NCBI GenBank assembly: GCA_001789205.1
Contig: MFYT01000050.1
Coordinates: forward strand, 1-48,006
Reading direction: 5' to 3'
From: Candidatus Raymondbacteria bacterium RIFOXYA2_FULL_49_16
GTDB taxonomy: Bacteria > Fibrobacterota > OXYB2-FULL-49-7 > XYB2-FULL-49-35
DNA: 48,006 bases
Of the stretch, positions 14,780-22,116 are shown piece by piece; the stretch's first letter is position 1; each line of letters starts with the position of its first letter. The notes under the pieces are model-generated. The model had not been told where the DNA came from. It saw only the letters and a program-made list of their open reading frames with translations, and made no database searches. The translations under genes were made by a program, and so were the position numbers.

Positions 14780-16954
14780 TTATCTGCTCAGCACTATTGT
14801 TTTCGTCTGGATCTGGTTTCCTGTTCTTAGACGGACAAAATAGACCCCGGCAGGCTGTAAAGAGGCGTCCCATGCCAGTGCTATTGGAACGCGTCCCACG
14901 TCCGTGAAATCCTTAACCAGCTTTCCCTCAATGTTGAAAACGCGCAGTTGCACATCCGTTTCCCTAGCCGGGAGTTTCCCGATACGTATGGAAATCCTGG
15001 GGTTGAAAGGGGTGGGATAGCAGGAGAGAAGGCGCGTAATGTTCTTTTCCGCTTTTTTCTCAACCCCTATGGGATATCCAGTCCCAGCGAAGAGATCGTT
15101 CTCGACAGCCGGACAGGTAACACTGCTTTTTATACGTACAAAAGAAGAACATGCCCGCACATAGTGTTCATAGCCTGAAGGGTACTGGGAAAGATAGTTG
15201 TTGAGGGCGCGCAGCGTATGTTCGAGATAGGTATGGCCTGATCGCACCACTGTGTCGTTCTGCGAGAAATGAAAATAGGGCTGCTGGGGCGTACCTTGCC
15301 AGAAAGAGTAAAGTTTTTTTGGCGACCATGCGCTCAATCCAGCCACGGTTATCTGTTCGGGGAAGCGCAACGGATCGCCAGCCGCATCAAAGGCCTTGTG
15401 GGCAATGATACTCGTTGACATATGGTTTTGTTTGCCATATTCGCCGTATGCTGAGTCGTGTGTTATGACCACCAGCGGTTTCCAGCAGCGCATGGCCTCG
15501 ACAATCTGGGCCATCATCAGGTCTTCTGATCCTCCCCAGCTGCTTATTTCAGTCGCGTGATCGGTAAAAACATCAGTATCAAATTCATCGAGCGTCCGGT
15601 GGCCGGAGAAACCCGCGATTGCGGCCGCTGTGCGCAACTCGCATTTTTTTATTTCACCCTGCCTGCTAACATTATAGCCTCGTGCGTCTTTAGTTGTCCT
15701 GAGGGTGACAATGGGCACGGACGCATTAAGACCGTATTGTGCGCCCAGGCATCCGCCTCCCCAGATGACTTCATCGTCCCCGTGGGCGTGCACGATGAGT
15801 ATTGGCGCTATTGTGCCGTTGAAGGGTTGCGGTCCCCGCTGTTTTTCCCATGTTGCTCCGCCATCGTGCGTATGGATGATCTGGCCGCATTCTCCTACGG
15901 CCCAACCGTGGCGGCTATCAGTGAAGAAGATTGAATTGAACCAGCCAGGGCAGTCTGTCCGGACCCATTCCCAGGTTGCGCCGCTGTTCACTGTCCTTAG
16001 CACGCCATTTCCAAGGTTCGAAATGGCCCAGCCAGTATCGCTGCTGATAAAGCGTATTTTCTTTATGTCAGCCAGGTCCAAGAGGGGTGCGGAAAGGGGG
16101 AGGACCTGCTGGATCCATGTTGCGCCGCTGTTCACGGTTTTCAGCAAACAGGCATTGTCGCCCACGGCCCAACCGGTCTGTGCAGTAATAAAAAGCACAT
16201 CCCTGAAAAAGTTATATCGTTTGCCTTCATCAAAGGATTGAGTGACATCTGGCGCGTTGATGAGGGCCGCAGGCTCTTTTATATATGACCAAGTGACACC
16301 TCCATCAATGGTTTTTTTTATCAGGCTGTCCTCGCCAACAAGGAATCCGGTGGTTGCGTCGATAAAATCTATGCCAAAGAACCACTTGCCTGAAGCGGTA
16401 TCGTTTGTTCTACTCAGGCCACTGTAGGCGAATTGCTCCCAAGTCTGTCCAGCGTCCTGGGTGCGGTAGACCGATCCAAAGCTACCGCATACCCACCCTC
16501 TGAGGCTATCGATGAAATCCACATCAAGGAGCCATGCCGGGGGCTTTGAAAAGATATCGGGATAAAATGCCGGGACATTCTGTTCGTGCCAGGTAATACC
16601 GCCGTCATCGGTTTTCAGGATTATTCCCATTGCATTACGAGTGCCCGATGTATTGAGCAGCGCGGGGAAATCCGTCGCCTCGGTAAAGGTCAGACCGCCA
16701 ACAGCCCAGCCCAGGTGTTCGTTCACAAAGCAGAGCGCCTCAATAAAATATCCTTCAGGTACTGCGCCATTTTCCCAGGTTTCGCCGCCGTTGGCTGTTC
16801 TCAGGATTGTTCCGTTTGCTCCGCATGCCCAGCCATGGAGGCTATCGGCGAAACAGACGTCCGCAAGTGGTTCGAAACCGGTTTTATAGAGATAGCCCTG
16901 CTGGGCAAAGAGGGCGGTAACGCACACGAAAAGGAGGAAAAAAAACGACCGCAT
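14780..16954 (-). CDS. secreted Ycf48-like propeller / PIG-L deacetylase with C-terminal type IX-like sorting domain
   Basis: This is a 724-residue three-part protein. A signal peptide (about 1-18, ending LFAQ) is followed by seven Ycf48/BNR-type repeats to about 373, each with a '(D/N)xGxTW' turn such as KTDDGGITW or HTHDGGATW. A PIG-L-type deacetylase follows at about 383-610. HAHGDDE (389-395) supplies the zinc His and Asp, and GEYGKQNH (about 504-511) keeps the third-ligand His though the usual 'GHPDH' is altered. The tail from about 645 (CYPTPFNPRISIRIG to AGVYFVRLRTGNQ) resembles T9SS/por sorting or FlgD-like domains. PIG-L enzymes deacetylate GlcNAc-containing molecules. ATG 16954 was chosen because it gives a clean signal peptide; no ribosome site is clear. 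Confidence 0.83.
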   Translation of the reverse strand: MRSFFFLLFVCVTALFAQQGYLYKTGFEPLADVCFADSLHGWACGANGTILRTANGGETWENGAVPEGYFIEALCFVNEHLGWAVGGLTFTEATDFPALLNTSGTRNAMGIILKTDDGGITWHEQNVPAFYPDIFSKPPAWLLDVDFIDSLRGWVCGSFGSVYRTQDAGQTWEQFAYSGLSRTNDTASGKWFFGIDFIDATTGFLVGEDSLIKKTIDGGVTWSYIKEPAALINAPDVTQSFDEGKRYNFFRDVLFITAQTGWAVGDNACLLKTVNSGATWIQQVLPLSAPLLDLADIKKIRFISSDTGWAISNLGNGVLRTVNSGATWEWVRTDCPGWFNSIFFTDSRHGWAVGECGQIIHTHDGGATWEKQRGPQPFNGTIAPILIVHAHGDDEVIWGGGCLGAQYGLNASVPIVTLRTTKDARGYNVSRQGEIKKCELRTAAAIAGFSGHRTLDEFDTDVFTDHATEISSWGGSEDLMMAQIVEAMRCWKPLVVITHDSAYGEYGKQNHMSTSIIAHKAFDAAGDPLRFPEQITVAGLSAWSPKKLYSFWQGTPQQPYFHFSQNDTVVRSGHTYLEHTLRALNNYLSQYPSGYEHYVRACSSFVRIKSSVTCPAVENDLFAGTGYPIGVEKKAEKNITRLLSCYPTPFNPRISIRIGKLPARETDVQLRVFNIEGKLVKDFTDVGRVPIALAWDASLQPAGVYFVRLRTGNQIQTKTIVLSR

Positions 16955-17089
16955 AAATACTAATATACTATCTTGCGCCTTGCTTAGTGACAGTGGAAAA
17001 TAATGGTTTATCATATACATTTATGCTGCTATATTTGTTCTTTCTTTTTTCTCATAAGAATTTGTATTTTAACACATTAAGAAATTATT

Positions 17090-17163
17090 GGGCGATTGGC
17101 ACAGTTGGTTAGCGCGCGTGCTTCACATGCATGAGGTCGGAGGTTCAAGTCCTCTATCGCCCA
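17090..17163 (+). tRNA. tRNA-Val (anticodon CAC)
   Basis: A 74-base cloverleaf is visible. The acceptor GGGCGAT (17090-17096) pairs with ATCGCCC (17156-17162) and A follows as discriminator. The anticodon stem CGTGC/GCATG encloses TTCACAT, so the anticodon is CAC, reading GTG. The T-arm GGAGG-TTCAAGT-CCTCT is canonical. CCA is not encoded. A T-rich run follows and the ATG of the next protein gene begins 13 bases later. Confidence 0.93.
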
Positions 17164-17176
17164 TTTTATTTTTTTT

Positions 17177-17551
17177 ATGCATACAGAACCAACCTCTGTT
17201 TCCAGTCCTCTTCACCGGCAGTCATGTGTCGGGTGCGATGCCGCGTGCTGCAGATCGGTCTCGGTCCAGTGGGACAAACCAGTGACATCAGAGGATTGGG
17301 ACAGGATCAGGTGGCTTATTCTCCACAAAAACACCCAGGTATACGAAGACCACGAAGGCGACTGGTTCATTGATTTTTTCACTGACTGTGTCCATTTGCG
17401 CAGCGACCAGCGGTGCGGTATCTACGACAATCGGCCCGACATATGCAAGGAATACGCAAACGACGAGTGTCTGAAACATGGCGACGATAAGTACTACAAC
17501 CGTATTTTCAGGACACAGGAAGACATTGATGCATACCTGGCTTGCAATTAA
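17177..17551 (+). CDS. YkgJ-family cysteine-cluster protein (putative zinc/iron-chelating)
   Basis: The 124-residue protein carries the CxxCxxxCC-type cluster near its start (SCVGCDAACCRSV). Further cysteines lie at TDCVHL, QRCGIY, DICKEY and NDECLKH. This spacing fits the PF03692 (YkgJ/CxxCxxCC) family, thought to bind zinc or an iron-sulfur cluster; the biochemical role is not settled. The ATG lies 13 bases after tRNA-Val with a T-only spacer and no Shine-Dalgarno sequence. It may therefore be read from a tRNA-mRNA transcript after tRNA processing, or from a separate unseen start. Confidence 0.82.
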   Translation: MHTEPTSVSSPLHRQSCVGCDAACCRSVSVQWDKPVTSEDWDRIRWLILHKNTQVYEDHEGDWFIDFFTDCVHLRSDQRCGIYDNRPDICKEYANDECLKHGDDKYYNRIFRTQEDIDAYLACN

Positions 17552-17586
17552 CCGGGTATTAATGTACTTTTATCTGTAATACACCC

Positions 17587-18543
17587 ATGGAAGCGAAAAC
17601 CATGCAGCTTGCCGCGCTGGTCGGCATGAATTACCCTCAGAGCGTTCTTGACGAGGCCAAGACCATTCTTGCGGCCATTTTCCCCTCTTCGCCTTTTCAT
17701 CAGATCGAGACCGTATTCAACGATATTGTCAGACTTTTCCGGGGTGAGTTTCCAGGATACAAGAAATGCAATACCGAATATCACGATTTGCAGCACACCA
17801 CGGATGTTTTTATCGCCACCGCGCGCCTGGTGCATGGCGCTGTCCTGCACGGAAAAAAACTGAGCCACAAGGAGATCACTCTTGCCATGGTCTCAGCGCT
17901 TTTCCATGATGCGGGATATATCCAGTGCGAGTCAGAGGAAAACGGCACTGGCGCACAATATACCACAGTGCATGTCAAACGGAGCATCTCATTTCTTAAA
18001 GATTATTTTCGCGACCGCCAGCTTCTTGAACAAGATGCCCGTATTTGCGCTTTCATTATCGACTGCACCGAGATCAGCCAGGACATAAAGAAGACCCGAT
18101 TTCCCTCGCCTAGTATAGAACTTTTAGCAAGAATTCTTGGGACCGCGGACCTTGTGAGCCAAATGGCGGACCGAACTTATCTTGAAAAGCTGCTTTTTCT
18201 GTTCTATGAGTTTCTGGAGGGCGGTATCAAGGGATACGAGGCAGAGGTCGATATCTTACGGAAGACAATCGGTTTTTATGATTTTGCAAAGAAACGTATT
18301 TCAGACGACCTTGGCGGTGTCAACACCTATTTTCAAGCTCATTTTAAGGTTCGTTGGACCACTGATTCTGATTTGTACGAAATCGCGATAGCGCGCAACA
18401 TGGAATACCTCAAATATCTCATGGAAACCCATCAGACCGACTACCGGACAAAGCTGCGTCGCGGCGGTTTAGTGGAAAGGCTAGAGGAACAACTGAAGAA
18501 CAATGTTTACCCGGCAACAGGCGGAGGAACGGACAATGGCTGA
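17587..18543 (+). CDS. HD-domain phosphohydrolase, cyclic-nucleotide-phosphodiesterase-like
   Basis: The protein has 318 residues. YHDLQHTTDV (65-74) and ALFHDAGY (104-111) place His and His-Asp metal ligands in the manner of HD/PDEase folds. The first resembles the H-N-x-x-H helix of class I cyclic-nucleotide phosphodiesterases more than typical HD-GYP domains. There is no recognisable sensor domain. Substrate cannot be predicted beyond a phosphoester, possibly a cyclic nucleotide. Its last codons overlap the corrinoid-protein start by eight bases, so the two are likely coupled. No clear ribosome site precedes ATG 17587. Confidence 0.72.
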   Translation: MEAKTMQLAALVGMNYPQSVLDEAKTILAAIFPSSPFHQIETVFNDIVRLFRGEFPGYKKCNTEYHDLQHTTDVFIATARLVHGAVLHGKKLSHKEITLAMVSALFHDAGYIQCESEENGTGAQYTTVHVKRSISFLKDYFRDRQLLEQDARICAFIIDCTEISQDIKKTRFPSPSIELLARILGTADLVSQMADRTYLEKLLFLFYEFLEGGIKGYEAEVDILRKTIGFYDFAKKRISDDLGGVNTYFQAHFKVRWTTDSDLYEIAIARNMEYLKYLMETHQTDYRTKLRRGGLVERLEEQLKNNVYPATGGGTDNG

Positions 18544-19174
18544 TTTTACAGTGATGAAGGAAGGTTTGCTCGACGGCGACGCTCAGATCGTGGAGCAGGA
18601 AGTGAAAAGAGCGCTCGAACAGGGTTGTTCCGCGGAACAAGTGCTCCAGGAAGGGCTCATCAGCGGCATGGACATCATAGCGGGAAAGTTCAAGAAAAAC
18701 GAGGTCTTTGTTCCCGAGGTATTGCTGGCTGCCAGGGCCATGAAGGCGGGTATGGGCCATCTCGAAGCCATGCTTGCTAAAACCGGGGTTCAACCGTTGG
18801 GCAAGATACTCATTGGTACGGTTAAAGGCGACCTTCACGACATTGGTAAAAATCTTGTGGTCATGATGCTTCGGGGAGCGGGTTTTGAGGTCCACGATAT
18901 AGGCATTGACCAGCCGCCGGAGAATTTCGTGAAACAGGCGCTCGAAAACAACTATTCCCTGGTGGGTTGTTCCGCGCTCATCACAACAACCATGCCAATG
19001 CTTAAATCTGTTATTGACGCATTTTCCGCCGCGGGTCAGCGCGGCAAAGTGAAAATTGCCGTGGGTGGCGCTCCGGTTACCCGTGAATTCGCCGAACAGA
19101 TAGGCGCCGATGGTTTTGCCGACAATGCGGCAGGCGCTGTTGACGTGTTCAAAGGATTCCTCAAAAGCAGCTGA
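18536..19174 (+). CDS. corrinoid (B12-binding) methyltransferase protein, MtbC/MttC-like
   Basis: The 212-residue protein has the two parts typical of corrinoid proteins. A helical cap occupies about 1-88 (MDIIAGKFKKNEVFVPEVLL). A Rossmann-like B12 domain follows, with DLHDIGKN at 99-106, where His101 would coordinate cobalt. Downstream GSALITTT-like (CSALITTTM) and AVGGAPVT segments match the family. Such proteins carry methyl groups between a substrate-specific methyltransferase and an acceptor enzyme. Neither partner nor a reductive activase is adjacent. ATG 18536 fits the family N-terminus and overlaps the HD gene. It would be a consumer of cobamides from the 1-9279 operon. Confidence 0.9.
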   Translation: MADFTVMKEGLLDGDAQIVEQEVKRALEQGCSAEQVLQEGLISGMDIIAGKFKKNEVFVPEVLLAARAMKAGMGHLEAMLAKTGVQPLGKILIGTVKGDLHDIGKNLVVMMLRGAGFEVHDIGIDQPPENFVKQALENNYSLVGCSALITTTMPMLKSVIDAFSAAGQRGKVKIAVGGAPVTREFAEQIGADGFADNAAGAVDVFKGFLKSS

Positions 19175-19189
19175 TCCGGGCAACGCTGA

Positions 19190-19525
19190 TTAACTGAAGC
19201 TCTTTACCGCCTCATCAACAGTGTCGTACAGTTTTATTTCAAGCGACAGATTCGTGAATGAGAAAAGATTGCGTACCAGGTTGTTGGGGTTGGCTATCTT
19301 CAGGTCGCCGCCGTTGCCGCGCGCTTTGTTCCTGGCCGCGAAGATGACCGACAGACTCATACTGCTCAAGTAGTTCGTTTTTTCGATATTCAGCACGAGC
19401 CGGATTTTATTGGCATCGAGAAGGTCGTGGAGCGCTTTCTTGAAATGCGCGACATTCTCCTGCATGATGCCGCCTTCGATATTGATAATATCCACAGGCC
19501 CCACAACAGTTGTTTCGATCTTCAT
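19190..19525 (-). CDS. STAS-domain protein (anti-sigma-factor-antagonist-like)
   Basis: This is a single STAS domain of 111 residues. IRLVLNIEKTNYLSSMSLSVIF holds the loop around a candidate phosphoserine, and GGDLKIANPNN matches the strand after it. STAS antagonists relay partner-switching signals. Its ATG overlaps the TGA of the upstream GGDEF/HD-GYP gene, so it is translated with that gene and may control or report on its activity. Its end faces the corrinoid gene with 15 bases between. Confidence 0.85.
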   Translation of the reverse strand: MKIETTVVGPVDIINIEGGIMQENVAHFKKALHDLLDANKIRLVLNIEKTNYLSSMSLSVIFAARNKARGNGGDLKIANPNNLVRNLFSFTNLSLEIKLYDTVDEAVKSFS

Positions 19526-21168
19526 GCGTTTGTTCTTTCGATTAAGTCAATAAACACATCGGCCATGTCCTTGTGAAACTGGGTGCCGCCGCACCGCCGA
19601 ATTTCATCAAGCGCCTGGGTCTGGGACATTTTTTTCCGGTACGAGCGGTCCGTGGTCATGGCGTCGAATGAATCGGCTATGGCAAGGATGCGCGCACCAT
19701 AGGGAATTTCATTGCCATTGAGCCCGTGCGGATATCCTTTGCCGTCGAACCGCTCATGATGGTGCAGGACGATTGGTATTTCCTTTTCGAGGAACTTGAC
19801 GTCCTTGAGAATATTGGCGCCGATGAGCGGATGCTTCTTCATGATTTCGAATTCCTTGGCAGTAAGTCCGGTTTCCTTGATCAGGATTTCCTGTCCAATG
19901 CCGATTTTACCGACATCGTGCAGCAGGGCCGCGTTTTTTACCACATCGACTTCTTTTTCCGGCATATTGAGCGCTTTGGCGAGCAAGACCGAGTATTTTG
20001 CCACGTTTTGCGAATGTTCCTTGGTATAGTGGTCTTTGGCGTCAATGGCGCGCACCAGGGCGTTGGTCGATTCGACATAGGTGGTGCGCATACGGTTGGA
20101 GAGCTCGAGGAACTTTGATTTCAAATCGTCGATGCCGTATTGGTCCAGCACTGATTCCTCCACCTGTTCCTGCTCCTTCCAGATGCGGACAGTATTGCGG
20201 CCCTCGTGCTTTGCCTGGTAGAGCGCGGTATCGGCCCGTTCAATGAGCTGCTGCTTGGTGGTAATATCGTTCCGGTAATCGGCAATGCCCACACTGATGG
20301 TGATATGGATTGAGTGCGTTCCGTTCGAGAAGACGTTTTTCTCAACCGCTCCATGGATGCGTTCGGCGAAAATGGTGGCGTCTTGGAGCGAGAGATTGGT
20401 GAGAATCATGAATTCCTCGCCGCCATATCGTCCGCAGATGTCCACTTCGCGCGATTTCCGTTTCAGGATCTCGGCTATTTCGCATAGGACAAGATCGCCA
20501 AACTGGTGACCGTAGGTATCGTTGACTTGTTTGAAATGATCGAGGTCGATGATGAGGCAGGAGAGGAGGCCGCTGTACCGTTTCGCCCGCTTGAACTCGA
20601 AATCAAAGCGTTCCTGCAGAAAGCGGTGGTTGTAGAGCTTGGTGAGACCGTCGGTGATGGAGAGCTTCATCAGCTCCTTGTTTTTCTGGTCCAGCTCGTC
20701 GAGCAGCACTTTCTCCGATGCAAGCGCGAATTTCAGGTTGCTGAGGGCCTTTTTTAGTTTGCGTTCCGTCTCCTTACGCTCGGTCACGTCGCTGATAGAC
20801 CCTGCCATACGCACAGCTTCGCCCTCGTCGTTGCGTATGGCAATGCCCTTGCACAGCACCCAGCGGTAGTTGCTGTTCTTTGCCCTAAGCCTGAATTCGC
20901 TTTTTAAACGCGGAGTCGCGCCATGGAGATGCTCGTCAAGCTGCGATTTGAGCCTTGATATGTCCTCGCTGTGAACGCGATCGAACCATTCGTTGGGAGT
21001 ATCGGATATTTCCTCTTCTGAAAATCCGAGCAGTTCCTTCCAACGCGGGGAGAAATACATGGCATTGCTCGTGAGGTCCCAGTCCCAGATGCCGTCGTCA
21101 GATCCAAAAACAGCAAGCGCGTACCGTTCTTCGCTTATGCGCAGTTGATGATGGTCGTGTTCGCTCAT
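19522..21168 (-). CDS. PAS-GGDEF-HD-GYP cyclic-di-GMP enzyme
   Basis: The 548-residue protein has three domains. A PAS sensor covers about 8-130. A diguanylate cyclase domain covers about 165-330, with GGEEF at 249-253 and an inhibitory RxxD at 240-243. An HD-GYP phosphodiesterase covers about 355-548, with LLHDVGKIGI at 415-424 and HHHERFDGKGYP at 469-480. All key residues look intact, so it could both make and destroy c-di-GMP. PAS input would set the balance. No membrane segment is seen, so it should be cytoplasmic. tRNA-Ala and a terminator lie upstream on the same strand. Confidence 0.94.
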   Translation of the reverse strand: MSEHDHHQLRISEERYALAVFGSDDGIWDWDLTSNAMYFSPRWKELLGFSEEEISDTPNEWFDRVHSEDISRLKSQLDEHLHGATPRLKSEFRLRAKNSNYRWVLCKGIAIRNDEGEAVRMAGSISDVTERKETERKLKKALSNLKFALASEKVLLDELDQKNKELMKLSITDGLTKLYNHRFLQERFDFEFKRAKRYSGLLSCLIIDLDHFKQVNDTYGHQFGDLVLCEIAEILKRKSREVDICGRYGGEEFMILTNLSLQDATIFAERIHGAVEKNVFSNGTHSIHITISVGIADYRNDITTKQQLIERADTALYQAKHEGRNTVRIWKEQEQVEESVLDQYGIDDLKSKFLELSNRMRTTYVESTNALVRAIDAKDHYTKEHSQNVAKYSVLLAKALNMPEKEVDVVKNAALLHDVGKIGIGQEILIKETGLTAKEFEIMKKHPLIGANILKDVKFLEKEIPIVLHHHERFDGKGYPHGLNGNEIPYGARILAIADSFDAMTTDRSYRKKMSQTQALDEIRRCGGTQFHKDMADVFIDLIERTNA

Positions 21169-21210
21169 TGTTTTTTAAATATAACTTATTGGCAAGCTGT
21201 CGCCCTATGG

Positions 21211-21252
21211 GAAAAATAAAAAAGGACCTGCAGTGGTTTTCCCTGCAAGTCC
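21211..21252 (-). terminator. intrinsic terminator after tRNA-Ala
   Basis: On the minus strand GGACTTGCAG (21252-21243) pairs over ten positions, one a G-T, with CTGCAGGTCC (21233-21224). TTTTTTATTTTT follows. It sits ten bases after the tRNA-Ala 3' end and would separate the tRNA from the c-di-GMP gene downstream. Confidence 0.8.
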
Positions 21253-21261
21253 CTTGAATTG

Positions 21262-21334
21262 TGGAGCTTAGCGGACTTGAACCGCTGGCCCCAACGCTGC
21301 CAGCGTTGTGCTCTACCAACTGAGCTAAAGCCCC
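21262..21334 (-). tRNA. tRNA-Ala (anticodon GGC)
   Basis: Read on the minus strand from 21334, GGGGCTT pairs with AAGCTCC (one G-T). The D-arm is GCTC-AGTTGGTA-GAGC, and the anticodon stem CAACG/CGTTG encloses CTGGCAG, giving anticodon GGC for GCC codons. The T-loop is TTCAAGT. The length is 73 bases and CCA is not encoded. Confidence 0.94.
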
Positions 21335-21428
21335 GTGAAATTTTAAGATTAAATAATATACATTCAGGTTTGGGTGGATGGCAAGATTGGGTTCAGGACC
21401 AAAATTTTATTTTAATACCCCTTCATTT

Positions 21429-21458
21429 TTGACAATCACCCCCGCTATTGTTTATCTT
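21429..21458 (+). promoter_or_regulatory. candidate promoter ahead of the epimerase remnant and inserted cassette
   Basis: TTGACA at 21429-21434 and TATCTT at 21453-21458 are 18 bases apart. Only seven bases separate the -10 from ATG 21466, so transcription would start at or next to the ATG and give a leaderless message. It probably belonged to the epimerase gene before the insertion and now drives the inserted genes as well. Confidence 0.5.
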
Positions 21459-21465
21459 TCCCATA

Positions 21466-21499
21466 ATGAAAACATATCTCGTCACCGGCGCAGCAGGCT
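21466..21499 (+). repeat. upstream copy of a 34-base direct repeat (duplicated epimerase start)
   Basis: These 34 bases match 22083-22116 at 32 positions; the differences are at repeat positions 12 and 33. The repeat is the first 11 codons of the epimerase gene. The two copies bracket a two-gene insertion, so the repeat looks like a target duplication or a recombination-restored gene start. Confidence 0.85.
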
Positions 21500-21504
21500 A
21501 CTGA
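21466..21504 (+). pseudogene. 12-codon remnant of the epimerase gene start
   Basis: ATG 21466 reads [12 protein letters not shown] and stops at TGA 21502-21504. The first 11 residues equal the N-terminus of the intact epimerase at 22083. The stop overlaps the next start as TGATG, so ribosomes ending here could restart on the inserted gene. It is the leftover 5' end of the interrupted gene, or a coupling leader derived from it. Confidence 0.75.
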
Positions 21505-21809
21505 TGGATCGCGAATATCTTGTCTATTTAGATGAGAAAGAAAGATATCGTCATAGGCATAGACGTACAGGAAGGGAAATAGTCGGATTCGCCATCCAAT
21601 ACGAAATGCTTTTTAAAGACAAATGGCTGCCCGTTGTTAGATTTGATTCGTGGCACGGTTTCTCGCACCGGGATCTGTATCATCGGGATGGAACAGTGAC
21701 AAAGACACCATTGTTTATCAGTGATCTGAACGATGCGCTGACTTTTGCCGAAGAAGACTTGAAGGCAAATTTTAAAAAGTACCGGGATTCCTTTTTGAAA
21801 GGGGAATGA
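21504..21809 (+). CDS. DUF7718-like small protein of an inserted two-gene cassette
   Basis: The protein has 101 residues from ATG 21504. It is rich in His and Arg near the start (ERYRHRHRRTGREIVGF), followed by QYEMLFKDKWLPVVRFDS and HGFSHRDLYHRDG. It ends in NDALTFAEEDLKANFKKY. From memory it resembles the family called DUF7718, often found beside a DUF5647 gene as here; this should be confirmed by search. Function is unknown; a toxin-antitoxin-like pair is conceivable but untested. The start is embedded in a TGATG junction with the epimerase remnant. An earlier in-frame start would run through unrelated promoter DNA, so it was rejected. Confidence 0.72.
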   Translation: MDREYLVYLDEKERYRHRHRRTGREIVGFAIQYEMLFKDKWLPVVRFDSWHGFSHRDLYHRDGTVTKTPLFISDLNDALTFAEEDLKANFKKYRDSFLKGE

Positions 21810-21811
21810 AC

Positions 21812-22069
21812 ATGAGCCTGACCGAAAAGAATGTTGAGTTAGCCTCTGAATTCAGCAAGTATATCTTCGATCATCCGGAACTTGAATCCAGGATTCCGGG
21901 AGATGCCTCTATTGTTTTATTGCCGGAATATGACAAAGTTCTACGCAGCCACAACCTGAAGACTGGAAAACAGATGGAAAAAGGCGGAAAGAATGTCTTT
22001 TATATCCGCATTAAAAGCCTCCGTCCAAGAGTTCTCTCTAGGATCGAGCATGTTGCCATGGGTGCTTGA
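21812..22069 (+). CDS. DUF5647-like small protein of the inserted cassette
   Basis: The 85-residue protein starts MSLTEKNVELASEFSKYIFD. It contains HPELESRIPGDASIVLLPEYD and VFYIRIKSLRPRVLSRIEHV, matching what I recall of the DUF5647 family. No enzymatic motif is seen. ATG 21812 stands eight bases after AAAGGGG and is preferred to ATG 21806, which overlaps the preceding stop but has no spacing for a ribosome site. It ends 13 bases before the rebuilt epimerase start. The steady pairing of these two families suggests the products act together. Confidence 0.72.
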   Translation: MSLTEKNVELASEFSKYIFDHPELESRIPGDASIVLLPEYDKVLRSHNLKTGKQMEKGGKNVFYIRIKSLRPRVLSRIEHVAMGA

Positions 22070-22082
22070 GGTTTCCAAAAGA

Positions 22083-22116
22083 ATGAAAACATACCTCGTC
22101 ACCGGCGCAGCAGGTT
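22083..22116 (+). repeat. downstream copy of the 34-base direct repeat
   Basis: This copy forms codons 1-11 and part of 12 of the intact epimerase. It matches 21466-21499 at 32 of 34 positions. The distance between the repeat starts is 617 bases, which defines the inserted unit plus one repeat. Confidence 0.85.
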
